Shown: piece after piece, positions 10,758 through 21,231 of the stretch
Position numbering within the stretch: the first letter of the stretch is position 1
Layout of the letters: each line of letters starts with the position of its first letter
From: Gavia stellata
Lineage: Eukaryota; Chordata; Aves; Gaviiformes; Gaviidae
Reading direction: 5' to 3'
Length of the DNA: 64,000 nt
NCBI RefSeq assembly: GCF_030936135.1
Contig: NW_026776913.1
Location: 1,178,001 to 1,242,000 of the forward strand
The notes under the pieces: model-generated
What the model was told of the DNA's origin: nothing
The model's database searches: none
Seen by the model: only the letters and a program-made list of their open reading frames with translations
Program-made: the position numbers and the translations under genes

Positions 10758-11251
10758 ATGTTGAACCATACAACTGTCACAGAGTTCCTTCTCTTGGGCT
10801 TCCCCTCCCTCCACCATCAGGAGCCCCTCATGGCAATCGCTCTCCTGGCTTCGTACCTGGTGATCTTAGGGACAAACCTGCTGATCATTCCCTCATTCTT
10901 GCTGAAGGAGACCTCCACAGTCCCACAGACTTTTCCCTCTGTAACCTCTCCTGTTTGGAGGTTTTCATCACCATATCCATCATACCCAAAGCCGTAGAAA
11001 ACTTGTGCATGGCCAGCAAAGCCATATCCTGCCCAGGCTGCTTAACTCAGTGCTACTTCTGTTCCCTTCTGGGCTGCATCTTCATGTATGTCCAGCCTTC
11101 AAGTCACCTCATTTCCTGAAACAAGGCAGTGGCCCTTCTCAACACAGTGCCAACTGCTTTGACGAGTCCCTTTGTTTTCAGCCTCAGGAACCAGCTGATG
11201 AAAGATGCTCTCAAGGCAGGTTTCAAAAGAAGTGGGATAATCTTCAGAAAC
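10758..11251 (+). pseudogene. Olfactory receptor pseudogene, internal deletion (copy A)
   Basis: It starts with a normal OR N-terminus (MLNHTTVTEFLLLGFPS) and TM1 through about residue 52. A frameshift near 10905-10920 moves to another frame carrying TM2 (SLCNLSCLEVFITISIIPKA) and the loop to TM3. The sequence then jumps directly to the words before TM7 (FMYVQPSSH) and the TM7/C-terminal region (VFSLRNQLMKDALKAGFK), so TM3-TM6 are missing. A stop follows the FMYVQPSSH segment. The wording differs from the OR14 copies, so it belongs to another OR group. The homologous pseudogene at 25750 has the same deletion, so inactivation predates the segmental duplication. Confidence 0.82.
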
Positions 11252-12937
11252 TGCTTTTCCACCTGAGGAGAGGTGTTGTAAGTGGATTTTGAAAGGGGAG
11301 AGGGGTGGGGAGGGCAAACACATGGTTATGATGCATCTGCAGAAATGAGACCTCTCTTTCTTAGCAGTGTAAGATCTCCTTAATCGAATATCACACCAGA
11401 CTCTCTTCTGCAACACGTCATCATAAGATGACCCTGCATAGCAATGCCTTTCAAATGACCTACAAGCACTTTACAAACCCTGGTGAATACCACAGTGGCA
11501 TTTTCTAAGCGTGCAAACCAAGACAGAGAGCAACAAGCAGAGGACTTCATCCCTCCATGGCACACCCAATTCTCAACAAGCTTCGCCCTCGTCCGGTTCT
11601 CATGCAACTGCGCCTTCCTTCTAAATCTGGTTTCCTGCTTATTTTGGTGACAGATCTTTGCTGAACCTCTTAGTCTTTAGGAAATGACAGGACATAGGTG
11701 GAACACAATGAAGAGAACAATAACAGCTTAATTTTTCGACCAAGTGGAAAATACATCTCCGTTAACGTCCTGGTCAGAACAAAAACATGCCTGAAATTCA
11801 GTCCAGTTGAACTGTTGAGAATGACCTCTCTTCTAATTTGGTCCAGAATCTAGAATATTGGTCAGGAATGTAGTTTGGAGTAACAGTGCACCTGTCTCCA
11901 GATCACTCATGTTTGGTGAAATAAATGTCCAGTCCTTGACACAATGCTCCCAGAGCCAATACTTCAGCTAATCCAGCACATTCAGTGGAATTAGCTTGTT
12001 CAGACATAGACTTTTATAACTTTAATGTCTAAAAAGATGAGTTCATTCTCTGGCCTCCTTTGATAGCGGGGAAGGATCAGCACTCTAGAGGGTGATATCA
12101 TCTCCTCCTACAGTGGTCTTCAGGAGAACTGTACTTAGCATCGACTTGGCAGCTTAGTTTTCCCATAGGGAATGCCAAGTGCCCTGAGCCACATACTGGG
12201 CAACGCGTGCTCATTTGCACAAGGGAGGGACTCTTGCTCAGCGGGGCCATCCTTTGAAGACATGAGGGTTACAATTGTACCTTAAAGTCTCTCCCAAATT
12301 AAAAGGAAACCTCTCCTCTTCTCTAATCCCTGCCACAGTGTTGCCATTTTGTGCCAGGGGCTCTTTGCACAGCGGCAGCTATGAAGTGAGACCATGTGTC
12401 TTGGTACAGTCCTGTCCTGCCTGTCTTCTCATTCCAGCTCCTCTTTCCTTAGACACCCTCTCTGTGTCCTTGACACTGCTGAACCCAGATACAGGCAGCG
12501 TGGTGGTCAGTGCAGTCAGAGCTGTGGGGCATAAGCTAATGGGCACTCACACACCTCAGTGGACAGGCAGAGGTTGGGGCAGAGTGTATGGGGCCAGGGT
12601 GCCAAGACATGTCCCTTATGTTCTCAACTCTCTTAATCTCTCGCTGTCTCTTTCTCCATCTTGCTCGTATCTTAGGGATCCATCTCAATCCCTCAGCTCT
12701 CTCACAGTTGTCTCTCAGCCATCTACATGGGATGTGATTTAGAGCGAGCAGTGAATCTGAGGCACCCTCCCCATGGAAGCACCTTCAGGACCAAGGCACC
12801 CCAGTGTAGGTGGGGTGAATGACTGAGTAAAAGGGCTCCTCCATTCCAGGAGCTCTCTGGGCTGTCTAGGTGACTGCCTCGGCCATCTCCAACTCACGGT
12901 AAAGATATGAAGTTTGAGACAGGGAATCATCAGGGAC

Positions 12938-14081
12938 CGTGTTTTTTCTGACCCAAGCGTTATGAAAGCCCAAAGAGGAGGCGTGGGCAAAGTGCTCTCT
13001 CTTTCAGCCACAGACATTCCCTGGGCAGGCAATCCAACAGGTACCAGGAATTTGCTGGAAACCTGTGCTTGATCATGATCCTGCACGGCCTCAGCCCCCA
13101 CTCATCCGCGGGACACCCCCCGTCACCATTTCCATGCTGAACAGGGAGTCCTGAGAACTCAGATGGGAATACTGACGTCCAGGTGCTGTGTCGCTGCAGG
13201 GAGGCAGCCCAAATGCATTCAGAAAGAGAAGATGAGGAGGAAAAGACGTTCAGCAAATGATCATCACCCCTGTTCCTTTCCCCTCCTCCTCAGGCAACAT
13301 CACTTTTCCTCATTTGGCTTGGACAGCTCAGGTGCCTTTTCTCTGGAATTCAGTTTTCCCTGCGCTTCTCTCCCTAGTTCACATCTGCTTCTAAGTCTCC
13401 TGTCTAACAGACCCTTGGCACTGCCTTTGACTAGCAAGCTAGTAACTCCTGGCCACTCTCGGTCAGTGGAAAGAGATGGACTGTCCCAGGACAGAATTGT
13501 CTCATCAGAAAGCAAATGTTTCAGGGAGTTGAGACCACTAATCCTGTGTAGTGTCCATTCTTCCCCAGGGTGAAGATCAGTCCATGGCACGATGCGTTGC
13601 CCTGAAAGCTTTTTTGCATGATGGAGCTTTTCTGTCGGGCCCCTCTTCCTGTTGCTTGAAAGCAGGACTTGGCTAACGTCTATGCCAGGTAGTATGGGGA
13701 ATAACTTCATGCGTCATAATGTAATGTGAGCAATTGAACATTCTCTATCATTCCACAGAAATAGGCACCTCAGTGCGGCAACTCATCTCTCTCATGAGAG
13801 GAGGTTCTTCCAAGAAGAGCAGTTTGGCCCTCTCAAAGAACCTGTTCCTGCCCTTTCACGAGGAATGGAGCCCCTAAGCCAAGTGTGAATTCAGTCAGAG
13901 GAGGGAAAACCTCCATGTTGTCTCTGGCAGTGACTCCTTCCCGATTCCTTTGTACAACAAACACAGAAGCGCATGCCCTTCCTCAGGTTCCCTTCCTGCC
14001 AAGTGGGGAAAAGAAGGTCCTACAGCACTTCATGGAGAAAGAGGAATGGGACAAGCGGACATCACCAGTGGAGTTCCTCCT
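12938..14081. other. No gene recognised
   Basis: Single-copy spacer between the right edge of the segmental duplication and the provirus. Two overlapping 136-residue open frames near 13163-13710 lie on opposite strands and show no domain, so I treat them as chance. Confidence 0.4.
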
Positions 14082-14680
14082 TGTGCTGGTTTTGGCTGGG
14101 ATGGGGTTAACTTTCTTCATAGCAGCTAGTATGGGGCTGTGTTTTGGATTTGGGCTGGAAACAGTGTTGATAAAGCAGGGATGGTTTAGTTACTGCTGAA
14201 CAGGGCTCACACAGAGCCAAGGCCTTTTCTGCTCCTCACCCCACCCCACCAGTGAGTGGGCTGGGGGTGCACGGGAAGTTGGGAGGGAACACAGCCGGGA
14301 CAGCTGACCCCAACTGACCAAAGGGATATTCCATACCATATGACGTCATGCTCAGTATATAAAGCCAGGGGAGGAAGAAGGAAGGTGGGGACATTCGGAG
14401 TAATGGCGTTTGTCTTCCCGAGCAACCGCTACGCGTGATAGAGCCCTGCTTCCCTGCAGATAGCTGAACACCTGCCTGCCGACGGGAAGTGGTGAATTAA
14501 TTCCTTCTTTCGCTTTGCTTCTCCGCGCGGTGTTTGTTTGCTCTACTTATTAAACTGTTTTTATCTCAGCCCACGAGTTTTCTCACTTTTACTCTTCTGG
14601 TTCTCTCCCCCACCCCACCTGGGGGGAGTGAGTGAGCGGCTGTGTGGTGCTTAGTTGCCAGCTGGGCTTAAACCACGACA
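14082..14680 (+). repeat. 5' LTR of the ERVL-like provirus
   Basis: Begins TGTGCTGGTTTTGGCTGGG and ends TTAAACCACGACA, directly before the primer-binding site. U3 holds a perfect CRE palindrome TGACGTCA (14341-14348) and a TATA box TATATAAA (14356-14363). A poly(A) signal ATTAAA lies at 14549-14554. The 599-bp length is complete. Confidence 0.88.
14341..14363 (+). promoter_or_regulatory. CRE plus TATA box of the 5' LTR promoter
   Basis: TGACGTCA at 14341-14348 is a consensus CREB/ATF site, seven bases before TATATAAA at 14356-14363. In the 3' LTR the same places read TGATGTCA and TATAGAAA, so only the 5' LTR keeps both elements. Promoter activity is inferred. Confidence 0.65.
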
Positions 14681-14688
14681 GTCCTTTT

Positions 14689-14706
14689 TGGCGCCCGAAC
14701 AGGGAC
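14689..14706 (+). other. Primer-binding site, tRNA-Lys type
   Basis: The 18 bases TGGCGCCCGAACAGGGAC start eight bases after the LTR end. They match the site complementary to the 3' end of tRNA-Lys (the Lys3 kind). Confidence 0.9.
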
Positions 14707-14792
14707 TCGAAGGGTTCGAGATAATAACAGATTCAACAGTACTTCTATCCTTTAAAAGTTATAGGTCAACATTAGTCTGTTTAATTTGCACC

Positions 14793-16481
14793 ATGATCTT
14801 CTTTTTGCTGTATCTGTTAAAGATTGGCCTGTGCTTTTTCAGTATGCTGTGCTCTGCAGTAATTAGTGACATTTTGCCTGGAAGATTTGTTTTTAAAATG
14901 TTGACCTTGAGCTGGGTAATCTGGTGTTTGGTCTCTGGGCTGAAGCCATTACTGTATTTTGGGTACCATCTCGTGGAGATACTTCACAATTATACTCCTT
15001 CTGAGAGTTTTTTTGTGGAGGAAATACAGAACAGCACCCTTGCTTCCTTCTTCTGTGATGTTGTCTCCCTCATGACAATGACCTCTCAGTACCTTGAACA
15101 TCCTTGGGCAGTTAAAATACTTCTATTGATATTCCTTAGACATATTGCTTCAGTTTTCTCTAAGGTCAACAAGCAATTTAGGAATATGACCCAAGTTCCA
15201 CGAGAGTATGGTCATGGGTGGCACGGCATGTGGGAGAATATGGGCAGGTATCTAGAGAACTTCTCACCTCCAATGATCTGGACTTTCACCCCTGAACAAC
15301 TACAGGATCCTGATGAAGTGGTAGAATGTTTGAAAAAAAAATGCCATGGCTACTCCAGAGAGGCACAACTTACCGCGCTGTGCTGGGCCCTGACCAGTAT
15401 CTACCAAACACTGCTTGATACTATGCAGCACCCTCAGGGAGAAGAGAGGGGAAAGAGATCAGGCACTGTATTCGTCGCCCCTATAACTAAAAAGAAACAG
15501 TGGAAGCAGAAATCAGCTCGTTTAGTAAGGGATGAAGAAGCTTCTCCTAAGAGGGAAAAAGAATCAGAAGAGGCAGCCTCTTCTGCAGCAGAGCAGCCAC
15601 AAGAACAGGAGGAAGAGGCTGAGATAATCAATGAAACGGAAACCACCCGCTCCCTATCCCTAAGTGAGCTACGAGATATGCAAAAAGATTTTAGCCGTCA
15701 ACCAGGTGAGCTAATTCTCAGCTGGTTACTTTGATGCTGGGATATTGGGGCCAGTAGTCAGGAATTGGAGGGTAAGGAAGCCCGGCAGCTGGGATCGCTT
15801 GCTAAGGACAAGGCCATTGACAAAGGGATTGGAAAAAAGGCAGGAGTCCTCAGTCTTTGGCAGCGACTCCTATCAAGTGTGAAGGACAGGTATCCCTTCA
15901 AGGAAGAACTTGCAAACTCTCGAAGGAAATGGACCAACATCGAGGGGGGCATCCAGTATCTAAGGGAATTAGCCGTGTTGGAGGTAATCTATAATGACCA
16001 GGCATGCAAAGACCCGGATGAAATCCAATGCACACGGTCCATGTGGCGCAAGTTTGTACGAAATGCAGCAACGTCTTACACCCACACCCTGGCAATAATG
16101 AACTGGACAGACATTGAGGCACCAACTATAGATGAACTGGCCAGGCAACTCCGAGAATACGAAGATAACCTTGCTCCCTCCATGTGTGCTTGTGTCTCGG
16201 CTGTGGACAGACACAGACTGACTCAAAACATGTTCGAGCAAGCTGAGAAGGGTAGGTTTTCCTCATCCACTCCAACCAGAGCCTCGGCTATTAAGAGTCA
16301 GCTTTTCCCTGTTCAGGCGAAAGGGTACCGGTGGCGCACACCACGTGCAACCCTGTGGTTCTTCCTGCGTGACCAGGGGGAGGACATGAGGAAGTGGGAT
16401 GGTCAACCTACCTGGAGACAATCGTGTTTACTGGACTGTGTGGATTCGATGGCCTGGCACATCAGCCCCACGGGAGTATAA
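14793..16481 (+). pseudogene. ERV gag-like region, one in-frame stop
   Basis: First ATG after the primer-binding site is at 14793, and the frame is shared by the whole stretch. It is split by an in-frame TGA at 15732-15734. The first ~130 residues are unusual for Gag: very hydrophobic, with an N-terminal helix-like segment (MIFFLLYLLKIGLCFF) and further hydrophobic stretches, plus sequons NYT, NST and NMT. A charged K/E/Q-rich region follows near 15480-15620. The part after the stop (15765-16250) is soluble and helical, and I infer it to be the capsid region. No CCHC zinc knuckle is visible. Assignment rests on position between primer-binding site and protease. Confidence 0.7.
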
Positions 16482-16740
16482 AGCTCTAGTGGACACCGGT
16501 GCACAGTGTACTCTAATTCCATCAGATTACAAGGGGGCGGAATCCATCTGTATTTCTGGAGTGACAGGGGGATCCCAAGAACTGTCTGTGTTGGACGCTG
16601 AAGTAAGCCTGACTGGGAATGAGTGGCAAAAGCACCCTATTGTGACTGGTCCAGAGGCTCCATACATCCTTGGCATAGAGGGCATCTCAGGAGAGGGTAC
16701 TTCAGAGACCCAAAAGGGTATCGATGGGCTTTTGGTATAG
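16399..16740 (+). pseudogene. ERV aspartic protease remnant
   Basis: The frame is shifted relative to gag. It contains the active-site motif ALVDTGAQCTLIPS near 16483-16524 and a C-terminal flap/GIEG-like segment, fitting a retroviral protease that works as a dimer to cut Gag-Pol. The frame runs to a TAG at 16738-16740. From about 16680 the family-like wording continues instead in the frame of the following RT, so a frameshift mutation probably lies near 16670-16690. Confidence 0.75.
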
Positions 16741-17715
16741 CTGCTTTGAATACGGAGGAAATTAAACAGCTGTCTAGCTTGCCTGGTCTCTCAGAGGATC
16801 CTTCTGTGGTGGGGTTGCTGCAAGTTAAAGAACAGCAGGTGCCAATTGCTACCATGACAGTGCATCGGCGACAATATCGCACCAATCGAGACTCCCTGGT
16901 TCCCATCCACAACTTGATCCGTCAACTGGAAAGTCAAGGAGTGATCAGTAAGACTCATTCACCCTTTAATAGTCCCATATGGCCCGTGCAAAAATCTAAC
17001 GGAGAGTGGCAGTTAACAGTGGACTATCGAGGCCTGAACGAAGTCACACCGCCGCTGAGTGCTGCCGTACCAGACATGCTAGAACTTCAATATGAACTGG
17101 AGTCAAAGGCTGCCAAATGGTATGCAACAATAGATATCGCCAATGCGTTTTTCTCGATCCCTCTGGCAGCAGAGTGCAGGCCACAGTTTGCTTTCACATG
17201 GAGGGGTATCCAGTACACCTGGAATCGACTGCCCCAGGGGTGGAAACAGAGTCCTACCATTTGTCATGGGCTGATACAGAGTGCACTGGAACAAGGTGAA
17301 GCTCCCGAACACCTGCAGTATATTGATGACATCATTGTGTGGGGCAACACAGCGGAGGAAGTGTTTGAGAAGGGGAGAAGAATAATCCAGATTCTCCTGA
17401 AAGCTGGTTTTGCTATAAAACAAAGTAAGGTCAAAGGGCCTGCACAGGAAATTCAGTTTTTAAGAATAAAATGGCAGGATGGGCGTCGTCATATCCCAAT
17501 GGATGTGATCAATAAAATAACAGCCATGTCTCCACCAACTAACAAAAAGGAAACACAAGCTTTCTTAGGTGTTGTGGGTTTCTGGAGAATGCATATTCCA
17601 GGTTAAAGTCTGATCGTAAGCCCTCTCTATCGAGTGACGCGGAAGAAGAATGACTTTGAATGGGGCCCTGAACAGCAGCAAGCCTTTGAACAAATTAAAT
17701 GGGAGATAGTCCGTG
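16690..17715 (+). pseudogene. ERV reverse transcriptase remnant
   Basis: An open stretch of about 300 residues with the retroviral RT blocks in order: SPFNSPIWPVQKSNG-W, LTVDYRGLN, ATIDIANAFFSIPL (first catalytic Asp), FAFTWRGIQYTWNRLPQGWK, and QYIDDIIVWG (YIDD catalytic box near 17318-17335). A TAA at 17604-17606 and a frame change near 17715 interrupt it before the connection domain. All catalytic aspartates are still present, so decay is moderate. Confidence 0.88.
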
Positions 17716-18708
17716 CAGCTTGGGCCAGTCCAGACAGGACAAGATGTGAAAAATGTGCTTTACACCTCAGCCAGGGATAACGGCCCCACCTGGAGCCTCT
17801 GGCAGAAAGCACCTGGGGAGACTCGAGGTCGACCTCTAGGGTTTTGGAGCCGGGGATATAGGGGATCTGAAGCCCGTTACACTCCAACTGAAAAAGAAAT
17901 ATTAGCAGCATATGAAGGAATTCGAGCTGCTTCGGAAGTAGTTGGTACTGAAGCACAGCTCCTTTTGGCCCCTCGATTGCCTGTGCTGGGCTGGATGTTC
18001 AAAGGGAAGATCCCCTCTACGCATCACGCAACTGATGCTACATGGAGTAAGTGGGTTGCACTGATAACGCAACGGGCTCGGATGGGAAACCCCGACCGCC
18101 CGGGAATCCTGGAAGTGATCACGGACTGGCCAGAGGGCCGAAACTTCGGAGTGTCACCAGAGGAGGTGACTCGTGCTGAAGAGGCCCCTCTGTATAATGA
18201 ATTATCAGAGACTGAGAAGCAATATGCCCTGTTTACAGATGGATCCTGTCGTATTGTGGGAAAACATCGAAGGTGGAAAACTGCTGTGTGGAGTCCTACG
18301 GGACAAGTTGCAGAAACTGCTGAAGGACAAGGTGAATCGAGTCAGTTTGCAGAGGTGAAAGCCATTCAGCTGGCTTTAGATATTGCTGAATGAGGGAAAT
18401 GGCCAGTACTTTATCTCTATACGGACTCATGGATGGTGGCAAATGCCCTGTGGGGGTGGCTACAGCAATGGAAGCAGAGCAACTGGCAGCGCAGAGGTAA
18501 GCCCATCTGGGCTGCTGAATTATGGCAAGGTATTGCTGCTCGGGTAGAGAACCTGGTTGTAAAAGTACGTCACGTAGATGCTCACATACCCAAGGGTCGT
18601 GCCACTGAAGAACATCGAAACAATGAGCAGGTGGACCAAGCTGCTAGAATTGAAGTGGCTGAGGTGGATCTGGATTGGGAACATAAGGGTGAGCTATTTG
18701 TAGCTTGA
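17713..18708 (+). pseudogene. ERV connection and RNase H remnant
   Basis: In the new frame it reads through the RT connection region (YTPTEKEILAAYEG near 17880) into RNase H. RNase H shows ALFTDGSC at about 18228, the glutamate region SQFAEVKAIQLAL near 18340, and YTDSWMVANAL near 18418. A TGA at 18391-18393 breaks the domain, and another TGA at 18706-18708 ends the stretch. Confidence 0.82.
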
Positions 18709-19558
18709 TGGGCCCATGACACATCAGGACATTTAGGAAGGGATGCAACATACCAATGGGCTCGTGATCGAGGGGTGGACTTGACCATTGATGCCATTGC
18801 ACAGGTTATCCATGAATGTGAAACATGTGCCATAATCAAACACACTAAGCAGCTAAAGCCTTTTTGGTATAGGGCGATGGCTGAAATATCAATACGGGGA
18901 AGCCTGGCAGGTTGATTATATCACACTACCACGAACCCGCCACGGGAAGCAGCATGTGCTTACAATGGTGGAAGCAACTACCAGATGGTTGGAAACATAC
19001 CCTGTGACCCATGCCACTGCCCGGAACATCTTGGGCCTTGAAAAGCAAGTTTTATGGCGACACGTCACCCCTAAAAGAATTGAATCCGACAATGGGACTC
19101 ATTTCCGAAACAACCTCATTAACACCTGGACCAAGGAGCATGGCATTGACTGGGTGTATCACATCCCCTACCATGCACCAGCCTCCGGGAAAATGGAACG
19201 ATACAACGCACTGTTAAAAACAACACTGAAAGCAATGGGTGCTGGGACATTTAAGCATTGGGATACACATTCAGCAGAAGCCACTTGGCTAGTTAACACT
19301 AGAGGCTCTGCCAGTCGACCTGGCCCTGCCCAATCAAAACCCCTGCGCACTGTGGAAGGAGATAAGATTCCCGTAGTACATACAAGGAACTTGCTGGGAA
19401 AAACAGTCTGGGTTATTCCTTCCTCAGGAAAAGGTAAACCTATTCGCCGGGTTATTTTTGCTCAAGGACCTGGTTGCACTTGGTGGGTAATGCAGAAGGA
19501 TGGTGGACTCCAGTGTGTACCTCAAGGTGATTTAATTCTAGGTGAAACTGATCCATGA
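18709..19558 (+). pseudogene. ERV integrase remnant with complete DDE triad
   Basis: The HHCC zinc-binding segment (GHLGRDATYQWARDRG, then HECETC) is in the frame of the RNase H part, just after a TGA. A shift at the T run near 18861-18865 leads to the core domain. The core has the first Asp in QVDYITLP (near 18909), the second in IESDNGTHF (near 19087) and the Glu in SGKMERYNA, with 35 residues between the last two as in DD35E integrases. A C-terminal domain (KTVWVIPSS to GCTWWVMQKDG) runs to the stop at 19556-19558. From about 18956 it is 200 residues without a break. Confidence 0.87.
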
Positions 19559-19958
19559 TTTGAGTTACATGTTACAGAAATTACTACAGCAGGAACCACC
19601 TGAACCAATGAAGGACAAGCCTTACAAGAAGCAGTGCAAGTGCAGCAGTGACCTGACCTGAGCTGGCTGTGGTGCCCAATAACTCCACGCGATACAACAC
19701 CTCTTCTCTCCTGAGTGACCACCATCAACAGATGGAGCCCAAAGTCACGGACTAAATGAACTCAATGGACATTTTGTGGACATTTGTGGATATCTGTGGG
19801 CACTTTACAGGCATTTCACAGGGGTGGTCCATAGACTAAGGGAATGATATCTGTGTACTATATGAAAGGATCTGAAGGGTGATGGTAGGTAAGGAGAATG
19901 TATTGGATGGTGTGCTACCTGAGTATGACATAAATGGTATGGAATAAGGGGTGAAGAA
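19559..19958 (+). other. ERV 3' untranslated part with polypurine tract
   Basis: The region between integrase and the 3' LTR is only 400 bp, too short for env, and no dUTPase is seen. The purine-rich stretch ggaataaggggtgaagaa at 19941-19958 abuts the LTR and fits a plus-strand primer. Confidence 0.6.
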
Positions 19959-20346
19959 TGTGCTGGTTTTGGCTGGGATAGAGTTAATTTTCTTCACAGT
20001 AGCTAGTATGGGGCTTTTCTGCTTCTCACCCCACCCCGCCAGCGAGTAGGCTGGGGGTGCACAAGAAGTTGGGAGGGGACACATCTAGGACAGCTGACCC
20101 CAACTGACCAAAGGGATTTTCCATACCATGTGATGTCATGCTCAGTATAGAAACTAGGGGAAAAGCTGGCTGGGGGACCGCTGCTTGGGCTGGGCATTGG
20201 TCAGAGGGTGGTGAGCAATTGTTTTCATTTGTACCACTTGCCTTTCTTGTTTGTTGTTGTTGTTGTTATTTTCCTTTTCATTACAATTTTTATTATTATT
20301 ATCATTATTATTTCATTTTGCCTCATTTCACTTATTAAACTGTTAT
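19959..20346 (+). repeat. 3' LTR, different R-U5 type, deleted and truncated
   Basis: It starts like the 5' LTR (TGTGCTGGTTTTGGCTGGG) but lacks about 90 bp of U3 after ctagtatggggct. After the decayed TATA box (tatagaaa, about 20145) it reads gctggctgggggaccgctgc and then a (GTT)n and (ATT)n-rich tract, with no similarity to the R region of the 5' LTR. It is lost just after ttattaaactgtt, so the rest of U5 is missing. Confidence 0.75.
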
Positions 20347-21231
20347 TAAACAGCTGGGGTGAGAGGCCAGTGCTGGAAAAGGTGGTGGTTATTGGCTGGT
20401 GTGTGACGACTGCCCTGGGGCAGGTGCCCGGGGTGTCCAGCAAACACGAGCACAGGCCAGACCCTGCTCTGCTGGTCCTTCATGTCTCTCGCAGGAGCCC
20501 GGCTGTGCGAGGACCCTGCTGTGTGCCCCCACCCTGCCCACTCACACACTTGAGCTGTTCACTGGAGTTTTCATCTGTGGGGCCACTTTCTTGGGCATGT
20601 TCTTGAGAGCAGCCTTGGAACAAGACCTAAGCCTTCAGGCTGTGCCCTGAGAAGATCACTTTTTTTTATGGAAACATTGTTGTGGAGGCCAGCTCTGTCA
20701 CAGAAGTGCCCATTCCCTGTCCCTCCCTGTTGTCACAGGACTACCACATGGCAGGACTGTGCCCAAGCTGCCAGAGCACTCAGGCCTTACACCAATGCAA
20801 GGGCTGAGAAGAAGAGAGTGGAAGTGGGAAGTGAGCAGGTCTGGAGACACCAGGCACTGGTGCTCCCTGGCAGTGCTGCCGTGCTGGGATTCTTTTCCTC
20901 TCCGCCTCTGCACACCCGTACTCACCCTGTAGCTCCAGAGAATGCCTCAAAGGAAGGATCTCAAAGAAGTCACTGAGGGGTTCTTAGTTTTGTTTAAACA
21001 CACAGACAGCATGGCTCCTTATTTACACAAAAGTTGGATAGACATATAATTACAAATGGCACAAATAATGACAATTCTTTATGGACAACATTGTGCAAAG
21101 TAAGACAAAGCAAATAAACCCCAAACCCACAACCAAAGCCACCAAAAACTACAGAAGATGGGCTTGGCCTGTAACGAGTCACATTAGGAGTGATTTGCAG
21201 AAGATGATAATCAGTTTATTGCTTTTGAAAA
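20347..21231. other. No gene; 3' flank of OR copy B
   Basis: No exon or repeat recognised. A minus-strand AATAAA (TTTATT on plus, 21215-21220) sits just past the stop codon of the truncated OR at 21232. Confidence 0.4.

Larger units (their letters stand above)
8499..12937. repeat. Segmental duplication, copy A
   Basis: This stretch is collinear and highly similar to 23221-27922 in the same orientation. The right junction is sharp: both copies read gacagggaatcatcagggac and then differ. Copy A has an extra internal repeat near 8761-9290, and copy B has a solo LTR. The block contains the inferred OR 5' exon, an old antisense CR1 and an OR pseudogene. Confidence 0.85.
14082..20346 (+). mobile_element. 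ERVL-like endogenous retrovirus, env-less, decayed
   Basis: Layout is 5' LTR, Lys-type primer-binding site, gag, protease, reverse transcriptase, RNase H, integrase, polypurine tract and a truncated 3' LTR. No env frame lies between integrase and the 3' LTR, and no dUTPase is evident. Pol wording and the class of LTR (TGTGCTGG start) suggest an avian class III (ERVL/spuma-like) element. The coding part carries in-frame stops and frameshifts, so it is dead as a virus. The 3' LTR is internally deleted and cut off, so no target-site duplication can be checked. Confidence 0.88.

Noticed and set aside
14655-14792. Extending the gag frame upstream to 14655
   Set aside because: It would begin inside the LTR at a TTG and read through the primer-binding site. 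The first ATG after the site is at 14793.
19559-19958. env or dUTPase gene after integrase
   Set aside because: The space is only 400 bp, with no open frame of useful length and no recognisable motif.
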